64,000 nt of DNA from Bolinopsis microptera (lineage: Eukaryota; Ctenophora; Tentaculata; Lobata; Bolinopsidae), in NCBI RefSeq assembly GCF_026151205.1, contig NC_087084.1, positions 12,799,453-12,863,452 on the forward strand, in the 5' to 3' direction. The translations under genes were made by a program, and so were the position numbers. Positions within the stretch are counted from its first letter, which is position 1; each line of letters starts with the position of its first letter. The notes beneath the pieces are model-generated. The model had not been told where the DNA came from. It did no database searches and worked only from the letters and a program-made list of their open reading frames with translations. Below are positions 23,855 through 35,518 of this stretch, piece by piece.

Positions 23855-23981
23855 GGATTCGCCATACTCGGTTGAATATCACCCCATTCTCGTTCGATCT
23901 GGGAGAAGTTAAAGCCAACCTGCAGGCCGGGTTAGTATTGGATGGGGGTGACCGCTGGGAATTCCCTGGGGCCGTATCTTT
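23855..23981 (+). rRNA. 5S rRNA, copy 28
   Basis: 127 nt. GGATTCGCC start; GCCGTATC-TTT end. Confidence 0.94.
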
Positions 23982-24356
23982 GTCAAAGATTTGTATTCCC
24001 TATTTTTGAGAGGGTGACCCGTTGTTTGGGTAACGTGACCCTAAATGGCCCCCCATTCATCTGATTGGCCGGCCAAACCTGAGGAGAGAGGTGTCGGATC
24101 AGTGTCAAGTGCACTGTGATGTAGTGTTGTCAGCATCGAGCTGCATCTCCAAACACGTCCAATTACATCCTTTTAGGTGGCTATTGTGAAAAGCCATTTA
24201 TTGGGCACATGAGAATGGTTCAGGTGACCATTTGGCGGGTTAAAATCATGCTATCTTGTACCTCACGTGTCTCATTACTGGCCCCGCTCCCGCTCTGGAG
24301 GGTAGCAAGGAAATATTCTTACTTGATCGAGCAAGGAAAGAGCTAGGTTGAATATA

Positions 24357-24370
24357 TAAAATAAAAAAAT
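24357..24370 (+). repeat. A-rich insertion in one unit
   Basis: AAAATAAAAAAAT interrupts the TATA-like ACATATAAGTAGGCC just before SL-like copy 28. Private to this unit. Confidence 0.7.
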
Positions 24371-24405
24371 GTAGGCCTGGGACCACTCAATGTTGGCAGT
24401 TTTAT

Positions 24406-24520
24406 AATTTCAACACTTACTATAGAAAAATAAATTTGAGGTAAGGTTAGTTCCAATGTGTAACTGGTTATCTCCGGGACCAGACTTCACATCTTTTGGT
24501 AAGCCTTCCCAAGGAGGGCT
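24406..24520 (+). ncRNA. Candidate SL RNA, copy 28
   Basis: Donor GTAAG at 24441 after AATTTGAG; ATCTTTTGGTAAGCC intact. Confidence 0.7.
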
Positions 24521-24746
24521 CTAATAAACGATGCAATAATATAAGATTAAACAGAGCTCCCGGTATTGTATCCCGTACAGCCAGCTCCGAGTCATGTCCT
24601 CTTAGCATGGTTTTGTGATCACCAACAAAGTAGCCAGCAATGTTGTTACAATCAAAGTGCCCCCAAATCGCCAGCCATAAACTATATTTGCAGGAATGAG
24701 GAATTTATTATTAAATGTAGTGCCGTACGTAAATTTCTTAACTTTC

Positions 24747-24867
24747 GGTACGCCATACTCGGTTGATATACACCCCATCCGTTCGATCTGGGAAGGTAAG
24801 CAACTGCAGGCCGGGTTAGTACTTGGATGGGTGACCGCCTGGGGAATTCCCGGTTGCCGTACCTTTT
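24747..24867 (+). rRNA. 5S rRNA, copy 29
   Basis: 121 nt. GGTACGCC start; A-box and C-box regions are nearly perfect. Confidence 0.95.
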
Positions 24868-25277
24868 GCAAATGATTGTTAATTTCCCATTGTTGGCGAG
24901 GGTGACCCTTTTTTTGGGTAAACGTGAACCCCTAAAAATGGCCCACCATTTCTTCTGAATGGCCGGCCAAACTGAGATGAGGTCCGGACCAGTGTCAAGA
25001 GCTCACTGGGATGTAGTTGTGTGCAGCTTCGAGCTGCATCTCCTACACGTCCAATTACAGCCCTTTTAGGTGGCTAATGGGGAAAGCCATTTGGGCAACA
25101 TGAGATGGCAGCGTGTCCTCTTTGGGCGTTAATTCATGCTTTCTTTGTGACCCTCACGTGTCTCATTACTTGCGACTCTGGAGGGATAGCAAGGAAAGAT
25201 TCTACAGATCCGAAGCAACGGAAAGAGGCTAGGTTGACATATAAGTAGGCCTGGCCCACTCAATGGGCAGTTTTAAT

Positions 25278-25398
25278 ACTTTAAACACTACTATATAAAT
25301 ATAATTTGAGGTAAGATTTCAAGTTCCAAATGTGTAACAGGTTCTCATCCAGGAGACCTGACTTCACATTTATTGGTAAGCCTCTCACAAGGAGGGCT
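25278..25398 (+). ncRNA. Candidate SL RNA, copy 29
   Basis: Donor GTAAG at 25311 after AATTTGAG; Sm-like region ATTTATTGG. Confidence 0.7.
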
Positions 25399-25617
25399 CT
25401 AATAATCGAAGCATTCTTAAAGATAAACAGAGCTCCGGTTTTGTATCCCGACAGCACAGCTCTGAGTCAATGTCCTTTAGCATTGGTTTTGTGATCACAA
25501 CTAAAAGTAAGCCAGCAATGTTGTTACAAATCAAAGTGCTACTCAGCCAGCCATAAAATAATATTTGCAGGAACTGAGGAATTAATTATTAAATGTAGGG
25601 GCCGTAATTCTTAATTC

Positions 25618-25739
25618 GGATCACGGCCATACTCGGTTGAATACTACCCCATCCGTTCGATCTGGGATGTTAAGACTGCAGGCCGGGTTTGTATTGGATG
25701 GGTGACCGCCGATGGTATTCCCGGTGCCGTATCCCTTTT
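25618..25739 (+). rRNA. 5S rRNA, copy 30
   Basis: 122 nt. GGATCACGGCC start; CCGTATCCC then TTTT. Confidence 0.95.
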
Positions 25740-26163
25740 GCAAATGATTGTTAATTTCCTCTTTTTTTTGGAGAGGGTGGACCTTTTTTGGGTACGTTGA
25801 CCCCTAAATTGGCCCCCCCATTTTCATGGATTGGCCGGCCTAAACCTGAGATGAGGTCGGAACAGTGTCAAGAGCACTGTGTATGTAGTGTGTTTGCAGC
25901 ATCGAGCTGCATCTCCAACACGTCCAATTACATCCCTTTATGGTGGCTAATGGTGAAATCCATTTTGGGCAACATGAGATGGTCGGTGGACCACTTTGGC
26001 GTTTAAATCTTGCTATCTTGTGACCTCAACCGTGTACTAGTACTTGCCGCTCTGGAGGGTAGCAAGGAAATGGGGAAAATATTCTTACGTATCCGAGCAA
26101 GGAAAGAGCTAGGTTGGACATATAAGGTCTCAGGCCTGCGGACACTCAATGGGCAGTTTTAAT

Positions 26164-26286
26164 ACTTTCAAACACGACTTATATTAACAAATAATTTGAG
26201 GTAAGCATTAAGTTCCAATGTGTAATGGTTCTCTCCGGAGACCAGAACTTCACATCTTTTGGTTAGCCTTCCACAGTAGGAGGGCT
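26164..26286 (+). ncRNA. Candidate SL RNA, copy 30
   Basis: Donor GTAAG at 26201 after AATTTGAG; ATCTTTTGG intact. Confidence 0.7.
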
Positions 26287-26315
26287 CTAATAAACGATGC
26301 AATATTAAAGATAAC

Positions 26316-26334
26316 AAGGTGGGGGGCCCCTTTT
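26316..26334 (+). repeat. G/C/T homopolymer insertion
   Basis: AAGGTGGGGGGCCCCTTTT replaces ACAGAGCTC after SL-like copy 30. Private to this unit. Confidence 0.7.
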
Positions 26335-26521
26335 CCGGTATTTGTATCCGACAGCCAGCTCCGAGTCATGTCCTCTTAGCATGGTTGTGTTTGATCACAA
26401 CCAAAAGTAGCCAGCAATGTTGGTTAACAATCAAAGTGCTAATCGCCAGCCATAAAACTAATATTTTGCTGGAAACTGCGGAATTATTATTATATGTATG
26501 GCCGTAATTTTCAAAAATTTC

Positions 26522-26645
26522 GGATACGGCCTATCGGTTGAATTACACCCCATCTCGATTCGATCTGGGAAAAGGTTAAGCAACTGCAGGCCGGGTTAGT
26601 ACTTGGAGGGTGACCGCCTGGAATTCCCGGTGCCGTTATCCTTTT
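26522..26645 (+). rRNA. 5S rRNA, copy 31
   Basis: 124 nt. GGATACGGCC intact; C-box reads TACTTGGAGGGTGACC. Confidence 0.95.
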
Positions 26646-27052
26646 GCAAATGATTTGTTAATTTCCTCATTTTGTGAGAGGGTGACCCTTTTTTGGGTAA
26701 CGTGACCCCTAAAATGGCCCCCCTTTTCATTCTGATTGCCGGCCCTCAACTGAGAATGGGTCGGAAACAGTGTCAAGAGCACTGTTGATGTAGTGTGTGG
26801 CTGCATCGAGCTGCATCTACAACACGTCCATATTACATCCCTTTTAAGGTGGCTAATGGGGAAAGCACATTATGGGCATCATGAGATGGTCAGTAGTGAC
26901 CTAACTTTGGCGTTTAAATTCTTGCTAATCTTGTGACCTACGTGTCTCATTATTGCGCTTGGAGGGGTAGCAAGAATATTCTACAGATCGAGCAAGGAAA
27001 GAGCTAGGTTGACATATAAGTAGGCTGGGACCACTCAATGGGCAGTTTTAAT

Positions 27053-27171
27053 ACTTTCATCACTACTATTTAACAAATAATTTGATGGTTAAGATTCACA
27101 GTTCCATGTGTAACTGTTCTCTCCGGGACCCAGACTTCTCATCTTTTGGTAAGCCTACCACATGGGAGGCT
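27053..27171 (+). ncRNA. Candidate SL RNA, copy 31
   Basis: Donor GTTAAG at 27088; ATCTTTTGGTAAGCC intact; hairpin 1 has lost part of its 3' arm. Confidence 0.68.
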
Positions 27172-27397
27172 CTATTAACGATGTGCAATAATAAAGATAA
27201 AACAGAGCTCCCGGTATTGTATCCCGACAGCCAGCTCCGAAGGGCTTGTCCTCTTAGCTTGGTTTTGTGATCAAACCAAAATAGTAGGCCAGCAATGGTG
27301 TTACATCAATGTGCTAATCGCCAGCCATAAAACTAATATTTGCTGGAAACTGAGGGAATTATTTTATTAATGTAGTGGCCCGTAATTTATAACTTTC

Positions 27398-27516
27398 GGT
27401 ACGGCCATTACTCGGTTGATACACCCCATCTGTTCGATCTGGGAGTTAAGCAATCTGCAGGCGGGTTAGTACTTGGTTGGGTGACCGCATGGAATTCCGG
27501 GTGCCGCTATCCTTTT
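27398..27516 (+). rRNA. 5S rRNA, copy 32
   Basis: 119 nt. GGTACGGCC start; GCCGCTATCC then TTTT. Confidence 0.95.
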
Positions 27517-27930
27517 GCAAATGATTTGTTAATTTCCTCATTTTTTTGAGAGGGTGACCTTTTTTGGTAACGTGACCCCTTAATTGGCCCCCCATTTCAT
27601 CTGAATGGCCGGCAAAACCTGAGATGAGGTCGGAAAAGTGTTCAAGAGCACTGGGAGGTAGTGTGTGCAGCATCGAGGCTTCATTCTCCAAACCGTCCAA
27701 TTACATCCCTTTTAAGGTGGCTATAATGGGACAAGCCATTTATGGCAACATGAGATGGTCAGGTGACCACTTTGGCGTTATAATCAATGCTATCTTGTGA
27801 CCTCACGTGTCTCAGTACATTGCCGACTCTGGAGGGTTTAGCACAGAAATATTCTACTGTATCCGAGCAAGGAAAGGAGCTAGGTTGACATATAAGGAGG
27901 CCCTGGGACCACTCATTGGCAGTTTTAATT

Positions 27931-28054
27931 ATTTCAATACATACTATTATACAAATTAATTTGAGGTAAAGATTATTGTTTCAATGTGTAACTGGTTCTC
28001 TCGGAGAACCAGTCTTCACATTTCTTTTGGTAAGGCCTTCCACATGGGAGGGCT
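27931..28054 (+). ncRNA. Candidate SL RNA, copy 32
   Basis: Donor GTAAAG at 27966 after TTTGAG; hairpin 1 intact. Confidence 0.7.
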
Positions 28055-28215
28055 CTAATAAAACGATGCAAAATAAAGATAAACAGAAGCTCCCGGTTTT
28101 GTATACCGACAGCCAGCTCCGAGTCATGTCTCTTAGCATGGTTTTGTGATCACAACCAAAAATAGTAGCCAGCTATGTTGTTACAATCAAAGTTGCTAAT
28201 CGCCAGCCATTAAAA

Positions 28216-28228
28216 CTAATATTTGCAG
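28216..28228 (+). promoter_or_regulatory. Splice-acceptor-like motif (representative)
   Basis: CTAATATTTGCAG recurs in nearly all units about 250-260 bases downstream of the GTAAG donor. A branch-like CTAAT and TTTGCAG look like a 3' splice site, but the branch A would be unusually close to the AG. It may be coincidental. Confidence 0.25.
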
Positions 28229-28279
28229 GAACTGAGGAAATTAATTATTAAATGTAGTGGCCGTAATTTCATAACTTTC

Positions 28280-28401
28280 GGATACGGCCCATACTCGGTT
28301 GAATACACCCAATCTCGTTCGATTCTGGGAGTTAAGCAACTGAGGCCGGGTTTAGTACTTGGATGGTGTGACCGCCTGGGATTCCCGGTGCCGTATTTTT
28401 T
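28280..28401 (+). rRNA. 5S rRNA, copy 33
   Basis: 122 nt. 5' arm GGATACGGCC; the 3' arm has lost CC, giving CCGTATTTTTT. Confidence 0.95.
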
Positions 28402-28821
28402 GCAAATGATTTTGTTAATTTCCTCTCATTTTTTGAGGAGGGTGACCCTTTTTTGGTAACGTTGGACCTTAAAATGGCCCCCCCATTTCATCTGAACCAT
28501 GACGGCCAAACCTGAGAAGAGGTCGAACAGTGTCAAGAGCACTGTGAGGTTAGTGTGTGCTGCATCGGTGCATCGCCAACAGTCCATTTTAATCCCTTTT
28601 ATAGGTGGCTAATGGGAAAGCCATTTTGGGCATCATGAGGATGGTTAAGGTGGACCACTTTGGCGTTTTTTAAATTTTGCTATCTTGTGTCCTCAAGTGT
28701 CTCATTACTTGCCGCTCTGGAGGGTAGCAAGGAAATGGAAATATTCTATGATCCGAGCAAGGAAAGTGCTAGGTTGACATTATTTGTAGGCCTGGGACCC
28801 AATCTATGGGCCAGTTTTAAT

Positions 28822-28945
28822 ACTTTTCAAAACATACTATATATCAAATAATTTGAGGTAAGATTAAGTTCTCAATGGTTGTAACTGGTTCCTTCTCCGG
28901 GAGACCAGACTTCACTTCTTTTGTAAGCCTTCCACAAGGAGGGCT
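28822..28945 (+). ncRNA. Candidate SL RNA, copy 33
   Basis: Donor GTAAG at 28858 after TTTGAG; terminal loop ACAA and arms perfect. Confidence 0.7.
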
Positions 28946-29163
28946 CTAATAAACGATTGCATTAATAAAGATAAACAGTGATCCCGGTATGTATCCGGAC
29001 AGCCAGCTCGTGGTATGTCATCTTAGCATGGTTTTGTGATCTCAACAAAAAGTAGCCAGCAATGTTGTTACAATCAACGTGCTATTCGCCAGCCATAAAA
29101 CTAATATTTGAAGGAAAACTGAGGAATTAATTATTATATGTAGTGGCGTAATTTCATAATTTC

Positions 29164-29284
29164 GGATACGGCCATACTCGGTTGGAATACACCCCATCTC
29201 GTTCGATCTGGGAAGTTAGCAACGGCAGGCTGGTTTAGTTCTGATGGGTGACCGCATGGCAATTTTCCCGGTGCGTATCCTTTT
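29164..29284 (+). rRNA. 5S rRNA, copy 34
   Basis: 121 nt. Arms intact; C-box degraded to TTAGTTCTGATGGGTG. Confidence 0.95.
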
Positions 29285-29699
29285 GCAAATGATTTGTTTA
29301 TTTCCTCATTTTGTTGTGAGGGTGTCCTTTTTTGGGTAACGTGACCCCTAAAATGCCCCCCCATTTCATCTCTGAATGGCCGGCCAACCTGAGAAGAGGT
29401 CGGAACAGTGTCAAGGCACTGTGATGTAGGTGGTGCAGGCATCGAGCTTGCAGCTCCAACACGTCAATTACATTCCCTTTTTAAAGGTGGACTAATGGAA
29501 AGCCATTATGGGGCAAACATGAGTGGTCAGGGACCACTTTTGCGTTAAAATTCATGCTATCTTGTGACCCTCACGTGTCTCATTACTGCCGATCTGGAGG
29601 GTAGCAAGGAAATATTTCACAGATCCGGCATGGAAAGAGGGAAAAGGACTAGGTTTGACATATAAGTAGGCCTGGGACCACTCAATGGGCAGTTTTAAT

Positions 29700-29821
29700 A
29701 CTTTAACACTACTATAGAAACAGATAATTTGGAGGTAAGATTTAAGTTCAATGTGTAAAACTGGGTTCTCTCCGGAGACCAGACTTCACATCTTTTGGTA
29801 AGGCCTTCCACAAGGAGGGCT
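29700..29821 (+). ncRNA. Candidate SL RNA, copy 34
   Basis: Donor GTAAG at 29735; hairpin 1, ATCTTTTGG and terminal stem-loop are all present. Confidence 0.71.
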
Positions 29822-30049
29822 CTAATAAAACGATGCAATAATAAAGATAAACAGAGCTCCCGGGTTTGTATCCCGCGCACAGCCAGTCCGAGTCATGTCT
29901 CTTAAGCATGGTTTAGTGATCACAACCATAAAAGTAGCCAAGCCAATGTTGTTACAATCAAAGTGCTAATCGCCAGCCAAAAAACTAATTTTTGCTGGAA
30001 CTGAGGAAATAATTATTTAGTTGTAGTGGCCGTAATTTCATAAACTTTC

Positions 30050-30171
30050 GGATACGGCCTATACTCGGTTGAATACACCATTCGTTCGATCTGGGAAGTT
30101 AAAGCAACTGCAGGCCGGGTTAGTACTTGGAGGGTGACCGCCCTGGGAATTCCCCGGTGCCGTTTCCTTTT
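30050..30171 (+). rRNA. 5S rRNA, copy 35
   Basis: 122 nt. GGATACGGCC start; CCGTTTCC then TTTT. Confidence 0.95.
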
Positions 30172-30583
30172 GCAAAATGATATTGTAATTTCCTCATTTT
30201 TTGAGAGGGGTGACCCTTTTTGTTGGGTAACGTGACCCTCTAAAATGGCCCCCATTTCATCTGAATGGCGGCCATAAACCTGAGAAGAGGTCGGAACAGT
30301 GTCAATAGAGCACTGTGATGTAGTGTGTGCTGCATCGAGCTGCATCTCCAACACGTCCAATTACATCCCTTTTAGGTGGTCTATATGGGAAAGCCATTAT
30401 GGGCAACATAGATTGTCAGGTGGACCACATTTTGGCGTTAAATCATGCTAATCTTGTGGACCTCACGTGTCTCTTACATGCCGCTCTGGAGGGTAGCAAG
30501 GATTTTTCTACAGATCGAGCAAGGAGGAAAGAGCTAGGTTGACATATAAGTAGGCCTGGGACCACTCAATGGGCAGTTTTAAT

Positions 30584-30698
30584 TCTTTTCAACACTACTA
30601 TATAACAAATTAATTTGAGGTAAGATTAAGTTCCAATGTGTAATGTTCTCTCCGAGACCAGACTTCACATCTTTTGGTAAGCCTTCAAAGGAAGGGCT
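30584..30698 (+). ncRNA. Candidate SL RNA, copy 35
   Basis: Donor GTAAG at 30620; ATCTTTTGGTAAGCC perfect. Confidence 0.71.
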
Positions 30699-30728
30699 CT
30701 AATAAAACGATGCAATAATCAAAGACAA

Positions 30729-30741
30729 CACACACACACAC
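30729..30741 (+). repeat. Short CA repeat insertion
   Basis: A run of CA dinucleotides is inserted between AAAGA and CAGAGCTC after SL-like copy 35. No other unit has it. Confidence 0.75.
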
Positions 30742-30933
30742 CCAGAGCTCCGGTTATTGTTTCCCGACAGCCAGTCAGAGTCATGTTCCTCTTAGCATGT
30801 TTTGTGATCACATACCAAAAAGTAGCAGCAATGTTGTTACAATCAATGTGCTAATCGCCAGCCATTAAAAATATATTTGCAGGAACTTGAGGAATTAATT
30901 TTTAATGTAGTGGCAGTTTTTCCATAAACTTTC

Positions 30934-31058
30934 GGATTCGGCCCATACTTCGGTTGAATACACCCCATCTTCGTTCGATCTGGGAGTTTTAGGCAACTGC
31001 CTGGCCGGGTTAGTAAGTGGTGGGGTGGTCGCCTGGAATTCCCGGTGCGTATCCTTTT
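30934..31058 (+). rRNA. 5S rRNA, copy 36
   Basis: 125 nt. C-box region altered to TTAGTAAGTGGTGGGGTGG. Confidence 0.94.
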
Positions 31059-31469
31059 GCAAATGATGTGTTAATTTCCTCATTTCTTGAGAGGGTGACC
31101 CTTTTTTGGGTTACGTGACACCTAAAATGGCCCCCACATTTCATCTGAATGGCCGGCCAAACTAGAAGAGGTATCGGAAACAGTGTCAAGTCTCTGTGAT
31201 GTAGTGTGTATGCTGCTCGAGCGGCATATACCAACATCGTTACAATTACATCCCTTTTAAGGTGGCTATAAAGGGAAAAGCCAGTATGGGCATCATGAGA
31301 TGGTCTAGGTGACCACTTTGGCGTTAATCATGCTATTCTTGTGACCTCCCCACGTGTCTCATTACTCTGCCGCTCTGGAGGGGTAGCAAGGAAATATTTA
31401 CATATCCGAGCAAGGAAAGGCTAGGTTGACATATTAAGTAGCCTGGGACCCACGAATGGCAGTTTTAAT

Positions 31470-31585
31470 ACTTTCAATCATACTTTATAACAAAATAATT
31501 GAGGTAAGATTAAGGTCCAATGTGTAATGGTGCTGCTCCGGAGACCAGACTCGCATCTTTTTGTAAGCCTTCCCACAAGGATGCT
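31470..31585 (+). ncRNA. Candidate SL RNA, copy 36
   Basis: Donor GTAAG at 31504; terminal arm reduced to GGATGCT. Confidence 0.68.
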
Positions 31586-31785
31586 CTAAGAAAAACGATG
31601 CAATATATTAAAGATAAAACAGAGGCTCCCGGTTATTGTATCCCGACTGCAGCTCCGAGTCATGTCCTCTTGCATGGTTTTGTGACACAACCAAAAAGTA
31701 GCCAGCAATGTTGTTACAATCAAAGTGCTAATCGCCAGCCATAAAACTATTATTTGCAGGAACTGCTGGAAATTAATTATTTAAT

Positions 31786-31798
31786 GGGGGGGTTTTTT
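31786..31798 (+). repeat. G7T6 insertion upstream of 5S copy 37
   Basis: GGGGGGGTTTTTT interrupts AATGTAGTGGCCG. Private to this unit. Confidence 0.75.
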
Positions 31799-31824
31799 AG
31801 TTGGCGTAATTTCATAATACTTTC

Positions 31825-31948
31825 GGTATACAGGCCCATTCTGTCGGTTGAATACACCCCATCTCGTTCGATTGGGAAGTTAAGCAACTGCAGCCGGGGT
31901 TAGTACTTGGATGGGTGACGCCTGGGAATTCCGGTGCCGTATCCTTTT
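31825..31948 (+). rRNA. 5S rRNA, copy 37
   Basis: 124 nt. GGTATACAGGCC start; the 3' half is almost consensus. Confidence 0.95.
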
Positions 31949-32356
31949 GCAACTTGATTGTTAATTTCCTCATTTTTTGAGAGGGTGACCTTTTTTGGGT
32001 AACAGTGACCCCTAATATGGCCCCCCCATTTCATCTGAATGGCCGGCCAAACCCTGAGAAGAGGTCGGAATCAGTTGTCAAAGAGCATGTGATGTAGTCG
32101 TGTTGCAGCATCGAGCTGCATCTCCATCACGTCCAATTACATCCTTTTTAAGGTGGTAATGGGAAGCCCATTATGGGCAACATTGTGAGATGGTCATGGT
32201 GACCACTTTGGCGTTAAATCATGCTATCTTGTGACCTCATCGTGTATCATTATTGCCGCTCTGGAGGGTTAGCAAAGGAATATTATCTGATCCGGAGCAA
32301 GGAAAGAGCTAGGTTGACTATAAGTAGGCTGGGACCTCTCAATGCGGCGTTTTAAT

Positions 32357-32478
32357 ACTTTCAACTACTACTATATATCAAATAATTGAGTATGATTAAG
32401 TTCCAATGTGTAAACTGGGTTCTATACCGGAGGACACTGACTTATAACATCTTTTGTAAGCCCTTCCACATGGGGGCT
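32357..32478 (+). ncRNA. Candidate SL RNA, copy 37
   Basis: Donor GTATG at 32390; hairpin 1 noisy (TCTATACCGGAGGACA). Confidence 0.67.
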
Positions 32479-32594
32479 TAATAAACGATGCATAATAAAG
32501 ATAAACAGAGACTCCCTGGTATTGTATCCCGACAGCCTACGCTCCGAGTCATGTCCTCTTAGCATGGTTTTGTGAATCAAACCAAAAAGTAGCC

Positions 32595-32616
32595 TGGGGT
32601 TGGGGGGGGGGGGGAC
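32595..32616 (+). repeat. G-rich insertion
   Basis: TGGGGT followed by a run of about 13 G splits GTAGCC from GCAATG in the SL-to-5S spacer before 5S copy 38. Private to this unit. Confidence 0.75.
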
Positions 32617-32718
32617 CGCAATGTTGTTACAATCAAAGTGTTCGCCAGCCTTTAAAACTAATTTTTGAGAACTGAGGAATTAATTATTAATTGTAGTTGG
32701 CAGTAATATCTTAATTTC

Positions 32719-32854
32719 GGATTACGGCCATTACTCGGTTGATACACCCCATCTCGTACCGATCTGGGAAGTTAGCAAATGCTGGCCGGGTTATAGTACT
32801 TGGATGGGTGATCCGCCGGGGGATTCCCGGTGGTTGCCGTCAATGTATCCTTTT
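32719..32854 (+). rRNA. 5S rRNA, copy 38
   Basis: 136 nt. Extra bases in the 3' arm (GTTGCCGTCAATGTATCC). Confidence 0.94.
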
Positions 32855-33265
32855 GACAAATGATTTGTTTAACTTTCTCATTTTTGAGTGGGTGACCCTT
32901 TTTTGGGTAATCGTGACCCTAAAAATGGCCCCCCCATTTCATCTGAATGGCCGGCCAAACCGGAGAAAGAGGTCGGAACAGTGTCTAGAGCACTCCGTGA
33001 TGTAGATGGTGTGCAGCATCGAGCTGCTCTCCAAAACCGTTCCAATTACATCACCTTTTAAGGTGCTAATGGGGAAACCATTATGGCTACATGAGGATGT
33101 CAGGTTGACCACTTTGGCGTCTAAATCATGCTATCGTTGTGACGACACGTGGTCTCTTACTTGCCGCTCTGGAGTTGGTAGCAAGGAAGTATTCTCACAC
33201 AGATCGTGAAGGAAAGAGCTAGGTTGAATATAAGTAGGCCTGGGACACTCATTGGCAGTTTTATT

Positions 33266-33383
33266 ACTTTAACCACTACTATATAACTCAAATAATTTGA
33301 GGTTAGATTAAGTTCCTATGTGTAACTGCGTTCTCTCCGGAGACCAGACTTCACATCTTTTGGGAGCCTTCCTCAGGAGGGCT
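33266..33383 (+). ncRNA. Candidate SL RNA, copy 38
   Basis: Donor GTTAG at 33302; hairpin 1 with TCCG loop and ATCTTTTGG intact. Confidence 0.7.
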
Positions 33384-33620
33384 CTATATAAACTATGCAA
33401 TAATAAGATAAACAGTGCTCACGGTATTTGTATCCCGACAGCCAAGCTCGTGGTCATGTCTATCTTAGCATGGGTTTGCGATCACAACCAAAAAGGTAGC
33501 CAAGCAATGTTGTTACAATTCTAAGTTGCTCATCCCCAGCCATAAAACAATATTTGCAGGAAGTTGAGGAAAAAAAATTAATTATTAGATTGTATGTGGC
33601 CGTACATTTCTATAACTTTC

Positions 33621-33748
33621 GGAGACGGCCCCATACTCGGTGTTGAATACACCCATCTCCGTTCGATCTGGGAAGTTAAGCAACTGCAGGCGGGTTTTAG
33701 TACTTGGGATGGGGTGACCGCCTGGGAATTCCCGGTGCCGTATCCTTT
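33621..33748 (+). rRNA. 5S rRNA, copy 39
   Basis: 128 nt. GGAGACGGCC start; A-box core TTAAGCAACTGCAGG is perfect. Confidence 0.95.
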
Positions 33749-34170
33749 GCAATATGGATTTGTTAAATTTCCTCATTTTTTTGAGAGGTGACACCTTTTT
33801 TGGGGTAAACGTGACCCTATAAATGGCCCCCCATTTTCATCTGGATGGCCGGCCAACCTGAGAAGAGGTCGGAACGTGTCCAAGAGCACTGTGTGTGATG
33901 TTTGTGTGTGCTGCCCATCGAGGCTGCATTCTCCAACTCGTCCAGTTACATCCCCTTTTATAGGTGGCTAATGGGAAGCCATTATGGGCAACATGAGATG
34001 GTCAGGGAACTTTGGCGTTTAAATTCTTGCTATCTTGTGACCTCACGTGTCTCATTACTTGCCGCTCTGGAGGGTAGCAAAGGAAATATTCTTACAGATC
34101 GAGCAAGGAACAGAGCTTAGGTTGACATATAAGTAGCCTGGACCCAGAATCAATGGGCTCTGTTTTAATT

Positions 34171-34289
34171 ACTTTCAACACTACTATATAACAAATAATT
34201 TGAGGTAAGATTAAGTTCCAATGTGTACTGGTTTCTCCGGAGACCAGGACTTCACCATCTTTCTGGTAAGCCTTCCATCAAGGTGGGCT
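34171..34289 (+). ncRNA. Candidate SL RNA, copy 39
   Basis: Leader perfect from ACTTTCAACAC through AATTTGAG; donor GTAAG at 34205. Confidence 0.72.
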
Positions 34290-34518
34290 CTAATAAACGA
34301 TGCATAATAAAGTTAAACAGAGCTCCCTCACGGTATTGTTTCCCGACAGCCAGAGCTCGGTCATGTCCTCTCTTAGGCATGGTTTTGTGATCACAACCAA
34401 AATGTAGCCAGGCAATGTAGTTACAATCTAAGTCTAATCGCCAGCCATAAAACTATTATTTGCATGGACTGAGGAATCTAATTATTAAATGTTAGTGGCC
34501 GTAATTTTCATAACTTTC

Positions 34519-34647
34519 GGATACGGCAGAACTCGGTTGGGAATACACCCCATCTCGTATCGATCTGGGATGTGTATAAGCAACTGTCTGGCCGGGTTGA
34601 GTTCTTGGTGGGTGACCCTGGGAATTCCCGGGTGCCGTATCTCTTTT
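34519..34647 (+). rRNA. 5S rRNA, copy 40
   Basis: 129 nt. A-box region altered (TGTGTATAAGCAACTG). Confidence 0.94.
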
Positions 34648-35058
34648 GCATATGATTTGTTTAATTTCCTCATTTTTGAGTGGGTGACCCTTTTTTGGGT
34701 AACGTGACCCCTAAATATGGCCCCCCCATTTCATCTGAATGGCCGGCCTAAACCTGAGAAGAGGTCCGGTACATGTTGAGAGCCACTGTTTGTTGTGTGT
34801 GCAGCATCGAGCTGCTCATCTCCAACACGTCAATTACATCCCTTTTAAGGTGGCTAATGGGAATGCCATTATGGGCAACATGAGATGGTCAGGTGACCAC
34901 TTTGCTTTTTCAGCGTGTTAAAATCATGCTATCTTGTGACCTCCGGTCTCATTACTGCCGTCTGGAGGGGTAGCAAGGAAATATTCTACAGATCCGAGCA
35001 AGGAAAGAGCTAGGTAGACTATAAGTAGGCCTGGGTCCACTCTTTGGGCAGTTTTAAT

Positions 35059-35173
35059 ACTTTCTACTCTACTATATAACAAATAATTTGAGGTAAGATT
35101 AGTTCCAATGTGTGTACTGGTTCTTCTCCGGAGACAGACTTCACTTCGTTTGGTAAGCCTTCCACAAGGAGCT
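35059..35173 (+). ncRNA. Candidate SL RNA, copy 40
   Basis: Donor GTAAG at 35093 after ATTTGAG; terminal arm shortened to GGAGCT. Confidence 0.69.
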
Positions 35174-35394
35174 CTAATAAACGTGCAATAATAACAGATA
35201 ACAGAGCTCCCGGTATTGTATCCGACAGCCAGATCCGAGTCATTGTCCTCCTTTGCATGGTTTTGTGACTCAACCCAAAATAGTAGTCCAGCAATGTTGT
35301 TACAATCAAAGTGCTAATCGCAGCCATAAAACTAATATTTGCATGGAACTGAGGTAATTACTTATTTAAATGTAGGGCCGTAATTTTCATAACT

Positions 35395-35518
35395 CGGATA
35401 CGGCCATATACTCGGTTGAATACCACCCATCTCGTTCGATCTGGGAAGTTAAGCATACTGCAGGCCGGTTAGTTACTTGGATGGGTGACCGCAGGGAATC
35501 CGGTTGCCGTATCCTTTT
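35395..35518 (+). rRNA. 5S rRNA, copy 41
   Basis: 124 nt. GGATACGGCC start; GGTTGCCGTATCC and TTTT end. Confidence 0.95.
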
